DNA of 64,000 nt from Streptomyces halstedii (GTDB lineage: Bacteria > Actinomycetota > Actinomycetes > Streptomycetales > Streptomycetaceae), in NCBI GenBank assembly GCA_000720535.1, contig JOAZ01000023.1, positions 62,001 to 126,000 on the forward strand, read 5' to 3'. Both the position numbers and the translations under genes were made by a program. The notes under the pieces are model-generated. The model saw only the letters and a program-made list of their open reading frames with translations, had not been told where the DNA came from and made no database searches. Below, piece after piece: positions 57,632 through 64,000 of the stretch. The stretch's first letter is position 1, and the number at the start of each line of letters is the position of its first letter.

Positions 57632-57844
57632 CCGCCCGCCGGCCGGTGCGCGCAGTCGGGTCCGGCCTCCGGGTGGCGAGGCCGTACGCCCGCACCGGGG
57701 CAGGACCGAAGAGCTCGCGGTGATCAACTCCAGGGCGGGCGCCCCGTTCGTGGGCCCCCGCGCCCTCGCCGGCCCGCTCGAACCCCTGCGGCCGGGCCCG
57801 TTCAGCGGTCGCGACGACGTGGCCCGACGCCTGCGGGCTCTTGT

Positions 57845-57868
57845 CAGGCGGTGGCGGATCACCGCCTG
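57845..57868. terminator. hairpin in the dehydrogenase/ribose-operon gap
   Basis: A perfect 9-bp stem, CAGGCGGTG with CACCGCCTG, has a GCGGAT loop. It is 214 nt after the dehydrogenase stop. Confidence 0.5.
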
Positions 57869-58223
57869 ACGGGTCCTCAGGCATGCGCCGTCGGCCGCCT
57901 CGCCGCACCGCGGCTGGACGGGGACTCGGTCGCACCCCGCGGTCGGCCGACGTCCACTCCCGGTGCGTCGGCCGACGCACGGCCGCCACCAGGCAGGCCC
58001 ACGCGCGGCCTGCGCCGCCCCGGCCTCGGCCTCGGCCCGCACGCTGCGGTCCCCGCGCTGTGCGCCGCCCCGGCCTCGGCCGCTTCCGCCGCGCACGAGC
58101 CGTGGGCCGTGCGCGGCGCCAGGGGGTCCAGGACCCCGTGCCGCGGCCGCCGCGGGCATGTGCGACAGGACGCGCGCATCACGATCCGGTCTCGGCCTCC
58201 ACCCAAGGGCTTGTTTTCGGCCA

Positions 58224-58259
58224 TGTAATCGATTCCAATCAACCGTGTAATCGATTCCA
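58224..58259. promoter_or_regulatory. two identical tandem LacI-type operators of the ribose operon
   Basis: TGTAATCGATTCCA occurs at 58224-58237 and again at 58246-58259, 22 bp apart (two helical turns). The core AATCGATT is palindromic. The sites lie 57-92 bp before the regulator start and are the likely autoregulatory operator. Confidence 0.8.
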
Positions 58260-58315
58260 CGCCCCGATCGCCGGCATCGATACGCACCGAAACCACAAGG
58301 AGGTGGTCCGGAAAA

Positions 58316-59332
58316 ATGGCGAGCATCAAGGATGTCGCGGCCCAGGCGGGAGTCTCTGTCGCCACGGTCTCCCGTGTGCTGAACAGCCATCCCTCCGTCA
58401 GCCCGGACGCGCGCGGACGCGTCCTCGCCGCCGTCGAGGTCCTCGGCTACCGGCCCAACGCGGTGGCCCGCTCGCTGCGCACGGACCAGACCCGCACGCT
58501 CGGCCTGGTCATCAGCGACGTACTCAACCCGTACTTCACCGCGCTGGCCCGCTCCGTGGAGGAGGAGGCGCGCGGACGCGGCTACAGCGTGATCATCGGC
58601 AACGCCGACGAGCGGCCCGAGCAGCAGGACCACCACGTCCGCACCCTGCTGGACCGCAGGATCGACGGGCTTCTCCTCTCGCCCGCGGACGGCGACTCCC
58701 CCCTGCTGACGGATGTGGCCCGCTCCGGTACGCCGATGGTCTTCGTGGACCGCTGGGTGCCGGGACTGGACGTCCCCGTCGTGCGCGCCGACGGCCACCG
58801 GGCCGTCCAGGACCTGGTCGCCCACCTCCACGCCCTCGGTCACCGCAGGCTCGCCATCATCGCCGGGCCCGCGGCCACCACCACCGGCAACGAGCGCGTC
58901 GAGGCGTTCCGCGACGCGATGCGCGCCCACGGGCTCGCCCTGCCCGACGCCTACATCGGCCAGGGAGACTTCCAGGCCGACAGCGGCCGGCGCGTCACCG
59001 AGCAGTTCCTCGCGCTGCCCGAACCCCCCGAGATCGTCTTCGCCGCCGACAACCTGATGGCGCTCGGCGCACTCGACGCCGTCCGCGCCCGCGGACTGCG
59101 CGTCCCCGAGGACATCGGGATCGCCGCGTTCGACGACATCCCGTGGTTCGTGCACACCGCCCCGCCGATCACCGCCGTCGCCCAGCCGACGGGCGACCTC
59201 GGCCGCGCGGCCGTACGCGCCCTGATCGACATCGTCGAGGGCCGCGCCCCCCAGTCCGTCGCCCTGCCCGCCCGTCTCGTCGTACGCAGCTCCTGCGGCG
59301 AGGACACCGCCACCCCGAGGAGCACCGCGTGA
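58316..59332 (+). CDS. rbsR: LacI-family repressor of the ribose operon (RbsR-like)
   Basis: A 338-residue LacI regulator. The helix-turn-helix is ASIKDVAAQAGVSVATVSRVLNSHPSVSPD and the hinge YRPNAVARSLRT. The sugar-binding domain contains LGLVISDVLNPYFTALARSVEEEA, FVDRWVPGLDVPVV and IAAFDDIPWFVHTAPPITAVAQPT. ATG 58316 follows AAGGAGG by about 7 nt. It is the first gene of the ribose operon, overlapping rbsA by 4 nt, so the repressor is made together with the uptake system. Ribose or a derivative should release it from the tandem operators just upstream. Confidence 0.92.
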   Translation: MASIKDVAAQAGVSVATVSRVLNSHPSVSPDARGRVLAAVEVLGYRPNAVARSLRTDQTRTLGLVISDVLNPYFTALARSVEEEARGRGYSVIIGNADERPEQQDHHVRTLLDRRIDGLLLSPADGDSPLLTDVARSGTPMVFVDRWVPGLDVPVVRADGHRAVQDLVAHLHALGHRRLAIIAGPAATTTGNERVEAFRDAMRAHGLALPDAYIGQGDFQADSGRRVTEQFLALPEPPEIVFAADNLMALGALDAVRARGLRVPEDIGIAAFDDIPWFVHTAPPITAVAQPTGDLGRAAVRALIDIVEGRAPQSVALPARLVVRSSCGEDTATPRSTA

Positions 59333-60885
59333 GCCAGTCAGTGGAGTTGCTGCGCGTCGAAGGCGTACGCAAGACCTTCCCCGGCGTCGTCGCCCTGGAC
59401 CGGGTCGACTTCGACCTGCGCAGCGGCGAGGTGCACGTCCTGCTCGGTGAGAACGGGGCCGGCAAGAGCACCCTCATCAAGATGCTCTCCGGCGCCTACC
59501 GCCCCGACAGCGGCACCCTCTTCGCCCGTGGGGAGGAGGTCCGCATCAACGGGGCCGAGGACGCCGAACGGCTCGGGATCGCCACGATCTACCAGGAGTT
59601 CAACCTGGTGCCCGATCTGACGGTCGCCGAGAACATCTTCCTCGGCCGCCAGCCGCGCCGCTTCGGGATGATCGACCGGCGCCGCATGGAGGCCGACGCC
59701 GAGGTGCTGCTGCACCGCGTCGGCCTGCACGTCTCCCCGCGCACCCGGGTACGTGAACTGGGCATCGCCCGCCTCCAGATGGTGGAGATCGCCAAGGCGC
59801 TCAGCCTGGACGCCCGCGTCCTGATCATGGACGAGCCGACCGCCGTGCTGACCTCCGAGGAGGTGGACAAGCTGTTCCGCATCGTGCGGCAGTTGCGCGA
59901 GGACGGCGTCGGGATCGTCTTCATCACCCACCACCTCGACGAGATCGCCGCCCTCGGCGACCGCGTCACCGTCCTGCGCGACGGGCGCAGTATCGACCAG
60001 GTGCCGGCCTCCACCCCCGAGGCGGAGCTGGTCCAGCTCATGGTGGGCCGCAGTATCGACCAGCAGTACCCGCGTGAACGCCCCGACGCGGGCGAGCCGT
60101 TGCTCTCGGTACGCGGACTCACCCGGGACGGCCTGTTTCACGACATCAGCTTCGACGTCCACGCCGGAGAGGTCGTCGGCCTCGCCGGACTCGTCGGCGC
60201 CGGGCGCACCGAGGTGGCCCGTGCCGTGTTCGGCGCCGACCCGTACGACGCGGGCACCGTCGACGTACGCGGCGAACGGCTCGGCAAGCACGACGTGACC
60301 GCCGCGATGGCCGCCGGCCTCGGGCTCGTCCCCGAGGACCGCAAGGGCCAGGGCCTCGTGCTCGACGCCTCCGTGCAGGAGAACCTCGGCCTGGTCACGC
60401 TGCGTTCGGCCAGCCGCTCCGGCCTGGTCGACCTCAAGGGGCAGCGCACCGCGGCGGCCCGGATCGCCGAACAGCTCGGCGTACGGATGGCGGGCCTCGG
60501 CCAGCACGTCCGCACCCTCTCCGGCGGCAACCAGCAGAAGGTCGTCATCGGCAAGTGGCTGCTCGCCGACACCCGGGTGCTGATCCTGGACGAACCCACC
60601 CGGGGCATCGACGTCGGCGCCAAGGTCGAGATCTACCAGCTCGTCAACGAACTGACGGCCTCCGGGCACGCGGTCCTGATGATCTCCAGCGACCTGCCGG
60701 AGGTCCTCGGCATGAGCGACCGGGTCCTCGTCATGGCCCAGGGCCGCATCGCCGGGGAACTCCCCGCCGGTGAGGCCACCCAGGACGCCGTGATGGCCCT
60801 CGCCGTCGGCGCCGCCCCCACCACCACCCCCACAGACGACGCGGACACCGCGGAGACCGGTAAGGAGGGCCCCCGTGGCCACTGA
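59329..60885 (+). CDS. rbsA: ribose ABC transporter ATP-binding protein RbsA
   Basis: A 518-residue protein with two ATPase domains. The first has Walker A GENGAGKSTLIKMLSG, Q-loop YQEFNLVPDLTV and Walker B RVLIMDEPTAVL. The second has GLVGAGRTEVARAV, signature TLSGGNQQKVVIGKWLL and Walker B VLILDEPTRGIDVGAK. It drives uptake through the fused permease. The GTG start overlaps rbsR by 4 nt and the end overlaps the permease gene by 11 bp. Ribose specificity is inferred from ribokinase and RbsD in the same operon. Confidence 0.94.
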   Translation: MSQSVELLRVEGVRKTFPGVVALDRVDFDLRSGEVHVLLGENGAGKSTLIKMLSGAYRPDSGTLFARGEEVRINGAEDAERLGIATIYQEFNLVPDLTVAENIFLGRQPRRFGMIDRRRMEADAEVLLHRVGLHVSPRTRVRELGIARLQMVEIAKALSLDARVLIMDEPTAVLTSEEVDKLFRIVRQLREDGVGIVFITHHLDEIAALGDRVTVLRDGRSIDQVPASTPEAELVQLMVGRSIDQQYPRERPDAGEPLLSVRGLTRDGLFHDISFDVHAGEVVGLAGLVGAGRTEVARAVFGADPYDAGTVDVRGERLGKHDVTAAMAAGLGLVPEDRKGQGLVLDASVQENLGLVTLRSASRSGLVDLKGQRTAAARIAEQLGVRMAGLGQHVRTLSGGNQQKVVIGKWLLADTRVLILDEPTRGIDVGAKVEIYQLVNELTASGHAVLMISSDLPEVLGMSDRVLVMAQGRIAGELPAGEATQDAVMALAVGAAPTTTPTDDADTAETGKEGPRGH

Positions 60886-62839
60886 CACGCATCCCGGCAA
60901 GACGGGCTCCGGCGGCGGCGCGGGACACACGGTCCGCCGCCTCCTGCTCGACAACGGTGCCCTGAGCGCCCTGGTCGTGCTCCTGGTGGCGATGTCGCTG
61001 CTCTCCGGCGACTTCCTCACCACCCAGAACCTCCTGAACGTCGGTGTGCAGGCCGCGGTCACCGCGATCCTCGCGTTCGGCGTCACCTTCGTCATCGTCT
61101 CCGCGGGCATCGACCTCTCGGTCGGTTCGGTCGCGGCGCTCTCCGCGACCGTGCTCGCCTGGTCCGCCACCTCGGCGGGCGTCCCCGTCTGGCTGGCGGT
61201 GATACTCGCCGTCGCGACCGGCATCGCCTGCGGTTTCGTGAACGGCGCGCTCGTCGCGTACGGGAAGCTGCCGTCGTTCATCGCGACGCTGGCCATGCTC
61301 TCGGTGGCCCGCGGCCTGTCCCTGGTGATCTCCCAGGGCAGCCCGATCGCCTTCCCCGACTCCGTCTCCGTGCTCGGTGACACGCTCGGCGGCTGGCTGC
61401 CCGTCCCGGTCCTCGTCATGATCGGGATGGGGCTGCTGACCGCGCTCATCCTGGCCCGCACCTACATCGGCCGCTCCATGTACGCCATCGGCGGCAACGA
61501 GGAGGCCGCCCGGCTCTCCGGACTGCGCGTCAACAAGCAGAAGCTCGCCATCTACGCCCTGTCCGGCCTCTTCGCCGCCGTCGCGGGCATCGTCCTGGCC
61601 TCCCGGCTCGTGTCCGCCCAGCCGCAGGCCGCGCAGGGATACGAACTCGACGCGATCGCCGCGGTCGTCATCGGCGGTGCCAGCCTCGCGGGCGGCGTCG
61701 GCAAGGCGTCCGGCACCCTGATCGGCGCGCTGATCCTCGCCGTGCTCCGCAACGGCCTCAACCTCATGTCGGTCTCCGCGTTCTGGCAGCAGGTCGTCAT
61801 CGGCGTCGTCATCGCGCTCGCCGTACTGCTGGACACCCTGCGCCGCAAGGCCGGTACGGGAGCGGCCGCCTCGACCGGTTCCGGCGCGCCCGGGGCGCCC
61901 GGGTCCGGCCGTAAGGGAGCCCTGAAGGCCGGGATCGCGGTGGTCGTGGTGGCCGCCGTCGTCGCCGCCGTGTCCTTCTTCAACTCCCACACCTCCGGCA
62001 CCACCACCAAGGTGGGCATGTCGCTCTCCACCCTGAACAACCCGTTCTTCGTCCAGATGAAGGCGGGCGCCCAGGCCGAGGCGAAGAAGGCCGGCATCGA
62101 CCTGACGGTCACCGACGCCCAGAACGACGCCTCCCAGCAGGCCAACCAGCTCCAGAACTTCACCAGTTCGGGTGTGAACTCCATCATCGTCAACCCGGTG
62201 GACTCCGACGCGGTCGGCCCCGGCGTCCGCAGCGCCAACAAGGCCGACATCCCGGTGGTCGCCGCCGACCGCGGTGTCAACAAGGCGGACACCGCCACGC
62301 TCGTGGCCTCGGACAACGTGGCGGGCGGCAAGCTCGCCGCGAAGGCGCTCGCCGACAAGCTCGGCGGCAAGGGCTCCATCGTCGTCCTCCAGGGCACCCC
62401 GGGCACCTCCGCCAGCCGTGAGCGCGGAGCCGGATTCACCGAGGGCATCAAGGCCTATCCGGGGATCAAGGTCGTCGCCACCCAGCCGGCCGACTTCGAC
62501 CGCACCAAGGGCCTGGACGTCATGACCAACCTGCTCCAGGGCCACCCCGGCATCACCGGCGTCTTCGCGGAGAACGACGAGATGGCGCTCGGCGCGGTCA
62601 AGGCGCTCGGGAGCAAGGCCGGGAAGTCCGTCTCGGTCGTCGGCTTCGACGGCACCCCGGACGGCCTGAAGGCGGTCGAGGCGGGCACCCTGTACGCCTC
62701 CGTGGCCCAGCAGCCCAAGGAACTGGGCAAGATCGCCGTACAGAACGCGGTGAAGGCCGCGGACGGCGAGAAGGTCGCCGGCACGGTCAAGGTCCCGGTC
62801 AAGGTCGTCACCCGGGAGAACGTCGCGGACTTCTCCTAG
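60875..62839 (+). CDS. RbsC-RbsB fusion: ribose permease joined to substrate-binding protein
   Basis: A 654-residue fusion. Residues about 25-325 are an RbsC permease with LAFGVTFVIVSAGIDLSVGSVAALSAT, YGKLPSFIATLAMLSVARG and VVIGGASLAGGVGKASG. A Gly/Ala/Ser linker (about 326-348) leads to one extra membrane helix, GIAVVVVAAVVAAVSFFNS. Residues about 375-654 are an RbsB-like binding domain (VGMSLSTLNNPFFVQMKAGAQAEA, INVNPVDS-like IIVNPVDSDAV, VSVVGFDGTPDGLKAVEAG). The extra helix is needed to place the binding domain outside, tethered to the pore. No separate RbsB gene exists in the operon. GTG 60875 follows AAGGAGG. Confidence 0.93.
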   Translation: MATDTHPGKTGSGGGAGHTVRRLLLDNGALSALVVLLVAMSLLSGDFLTTQNLLNVGVQAAVTAILAFGVTFVIVSAGIDLSVGSVAALSATVLAWSATSAGVPVWLAVILAVATGIACGFVNGALVAYGKLPSFIATLAMLSVARGLSLVISQGSPIAFPDSVSVLGDTLGGWLPVPVLVMIGMGLLTALILARTYIGRSMYAIGGNEEAARLSGLRVNKQKLAIYALSGLFAAVAGIVLASRLVSAQPQAAQGYELDAIAAVVIGGASLAGGVGKASGTLIGALILAVLRNGLNLMSVSAFWQQVVIGVVIALAVLLDTLRRKAGTGAAASTGSGAPGAPGSGRKGALKAGIAVVVVAAVVAAVSFFNSHTSGTTTKVGMSLSTLNNPFFVQMKAGAQAEAKKAGIDLTVTDAQNDASQQANQLQNFTSSGVNSIIVNPVDSDAVGPGVRSANKADIPVVAADRGVNKADTATLVASDNVAGGKLAAKALADKLGGKGSIVVLQGTPGTSASRERGAGFTEGIKAYPGIKVVATQPADFDRTKGLDVMTNLLQGHPGITGVFAENDEMALGAVKALGSKAGKSVSVVGFDGTPDGLKAVEAGTLYASVAQQPKELGKIAVQNAVKAADGEKVAGTVKVPVKVVTRENVADFS

Positions 62840-62972
62840 GCCGGGGCACAGGACGGCCGCCGGCAGGTCCGGTCCCGCCCTCGCGTCCATCCGGCCCGCC
62901 CCGCCACCGCCCCCGGACGGCGGGGCCCGGCCCCGCACAAACCCGCCCCGCTCACGGAAGGCAGCACAGCCC

Positions 62973-63911
62973 ATGTACGAGAACGAGGACCCCGCACTCT
63001 CCCCGTACGACCTCGTGGTCGTCGGCTCGGCCAACGCGGACCTGGTCGTCGGCGTCGAGCGCCGCCCCGCGCCGGGCGAGACGGTGCTCGGCTCCGACCT
63101 CGTCGTCCACCCCGGCGGCAAGGGGGCCAACCAGGCCGTCGCCGCCGCCCGCCTCGGTGCCCGTACGGCACTGCTGGCGCGGGTCGGGGACGACGCCCAC
63201 GGCCGGCTGCTGCTCGGCTCGCAGCGGGACGCGGGCGTCGACACCGGCCCGGTCCTCGTCGGCGGGGCGCCCACCGGGGTCGCTCTGATCACCGTGGACC
63301 CCTCGGGCGACAACAGCATCGTCGTCTCCCCGGGGGCCAACGCCCGGCTGACGCCCCAGGACATCCGGGCGGCGGCACCGCTGTTCGCCGCCGCCCGGGT
63401 GGTCTCCGTACAGCTGGAGATCCCCCTGGACACCGTCGCCGAGACGGCCCGCGCGCTCGCCCCGGGCACCCGGCTGGTCCTCAACCCGTCCCCGCCGGCC
63501 CCGCTCCCCGCCGACGTCCTGGCGGCCTGCGACCCGCTGGTCGTCAACGAGCACGAGGCGCGGTACATCCTGGGCATCCTGGGACAGGAGGCGGGCGACA
63601 CCCCGGAGGAGTGGGCAGGGGCCCTGCTCGGCCACGGACCGCGCTCGGTGGTGGTCACCCTGGGAGCGGAGGGCGCCCTGATCGCGGACAGCCGCGGGGG
63701 CGGACACGTCCGCGTACCGAGTCCGAAGGTGGAGGCCGTGGACACCACGGGCGCGGGCGACGCCTTCACCGCCGCCCTGGCCTGGCGGCTGGGACGGGGC
63801 GAACCCCTGGCGGAGGCCGCCGCGTTCGCCGTCCGCGTGGGGGCGGCGGCCGTCACGCGGGAGGGCGCGCAGGCGTCGTACCCCACCGCCGAGGAGGTCG
63901 GCGCGCCGTGA
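62973..63911 (+). CDS. rbsK: ribokinase
   Basis: A 312-residue PfkB-family kinase that phosphorylates ribose to ribose-5-phosphate. The N-terminal signature is VVVGSANADLVVGVERRPAPGETVLGSD with GGKGANQAVAAARLGA. The catalytic C-terminal motif is VDTTGAGDAFTAALAWRLGRG, whose Asp is the general base. NPSPPAPLPADVLAACDPLVVNEHEA is also family-typical. It lies 133 bp after the transporter fusion gene, starts at ATG 62973, and overlaps rbsD by 4 nt. Confidence 0.94.
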   Translation: MYENEDPALSPYDLVVVGSANADLVVGVERRPAPGETVLGSDLVVHPGGKGANQAVAAARLGARTALLARVGDDAHGRLLLGSQRDAGVDTGPVLVGGAPTGVALITVDPSGDNSIVVSPGANARLTPQDIRAAAPLFAAARVVSVQLEIPLDTVAETARALAPGTRLVLNPSPPAPLPADVLAACDPLVVNEHEARYILGILGQEAGDTPEEWAGALLGHGPRSVVVTLGAEGALIADSRGGGHVRVPSPKVEAVDTTGAGDAFTAALAWRLGRGEPLAEAAAFAVRVGAAAVTREGAQASYPTAEEVGAP

Positions 63912-64000
63912 AGCGGTCGGGCATTCTCAACAGCCGCCTGGCCGGCGCGCTGGCCGCCCTGGGGCACGGCGACACGGTCCTGGTCTGCGACGTGGGCATG
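63908..64000 (+). CDS. rbsD: D-ribose pyranase RbsD (C-terminus outside window)
   Basis: The first 31 codons are present (GTG 63908 overlapping the ribokinase stop). The translation KRSGILNSRLAGALAALGHGDTVLVCDVGM matches the RbsD start, with the catalytic His in LGHGD and the substrate-contact Asp in CDVGM. RbsD converts the pyranose form of ribose to the furanose form used by ribokinase. The gene is cut by the window end. Confidence 0.93.
   Translation, partial: MKRSGILNSRLAGALAALGHGDTVLVCDVGM

Larger units (their letters stand above)
57632..58315. other. 684-bp gap before the ribose operon: no convincing gene
   Basis: Open frames on both strands lack ribosome sites and family features. 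A 49-codon frame at 57720-57869 may be a gene remnant. The stretch contains a hairpin (57845-57868) and, at its right end, the ribose-operon control region. Confidence 0.5.

Noticed and set aside
57720..57869. 49-codon plus-strand frame after the dehydrogenase
   Set aside because: It has a GTG start but no Shine-Dalgarno sequence and no recognisable domain. It overlaps a hairpin and is at best a gene remnant.
60731..63967. Long minus-strand frame across the ribose operon
   Set aside because: It is antisense to RbsA, the RbsC-RbsB fusion and ribokinase, all with full motifs. No ribosome site or domain supports it.

Overview
The window is high-GC actinobacterial chromosome, almost certainly Streptomyces. 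Coding regions have strong G/C bias at third codon positions, GTG starts are common, GGAGG-type ribosome sites are frequent, and many genes overlap by 4 nt (ATGA or GTGA). Several genes are Streptomyces-typical: a fused SecDF paralogue, a reduced MreB-like protein, an XRE/DUF5753 regulator with DUF6879, and ROK- and LacI-controlled sugar uptake. From memory, the ligA2 / MreB-like / secDF stretch resembles the SCO616x region of S. coelicolor. I could not check this by alignment.

Layout. (1) 1-22.9 kb is chromosomal housekeeping and accessory genes: DedA-like protein, metallo-hydrolase, holin-phosphatase fusion, LacI regulator, degenerate DUF305 lipoprotein, DUF1996 secreted protein, a second NAD-dependent DNA ligase, MreB-like protein, a Pro-rich secreted protein, SecDF, DUF1275 protein, XRE and LysR regulators, pterin dehydratase, aldo/keto reductase, acyl-CoA synthetase, SBF-like transporter and FdhD. 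(2) 23.1-36.3 kb holds a KAS III enzyme and then a sugar-utilisation locus: ROK regulator, CUT2-type ABC transporter (ATPase, permease, Tat-exported binding lipoprotein), Gfo/Idh/MocA oxidoreductase, TIM-barrel isomerase-like protein, and a 1235-residue secreted protein with glucose/sorbosone-dehydrogenase-like, PKD, carbohydrate-binding-like, ThuA and DUF1080 regions. The ROK gene and the secreted-protein gene carry the same promoter/operator module. (3) 36.6-45.3 kb is a tightly coupled eight-gene run containing the Ebo proteins (EboC, EboA, EboB, EboE, EboF), headed by a myo-inositol-phosphate-synthase-like enzyme where other Ebo clusters have a dehydroquinate-synthase-like enzyme.

(4) 45.5-56.0 kb is a 10.4-kb site-specifically integrated island. 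It sits in the 3' end of a tRNA-Leu(GAG) gene, is bounded by a 23-bp direct repeat, and has a tyrosine integrase broken by a one-base frameshift next to the left end. The cargo includes an array of six short hairpins, a HEPN-like protein, a serine recombinase with a zinc-ribbon-like N-terminus, and a compact minus-strand cassette: two tiny proteins, a 45-residue peptide, a cupin-4/JmjC oxygenase, an aldo/keto reductase and an APH-fold kinase. The cassette looks like an undescribed peptide-modification (RiPP-like) system and, with the Ebo variant, is the most interesting content. A small-protein / DUF6879 / XRE-DUF5753 operon lies at the right end.

(5) 56.0-64.0 kb returns to chromosome: a TetR repressor divergent from a short-chain dehydrogenase over a clear palindromic operator, then a complete ribose operon (LacI-type regulator, RbsA, an RbsC-RbsB fusion, ribokinase, RbsD cut by the window end) behind two identical tandem LacI-type operators.
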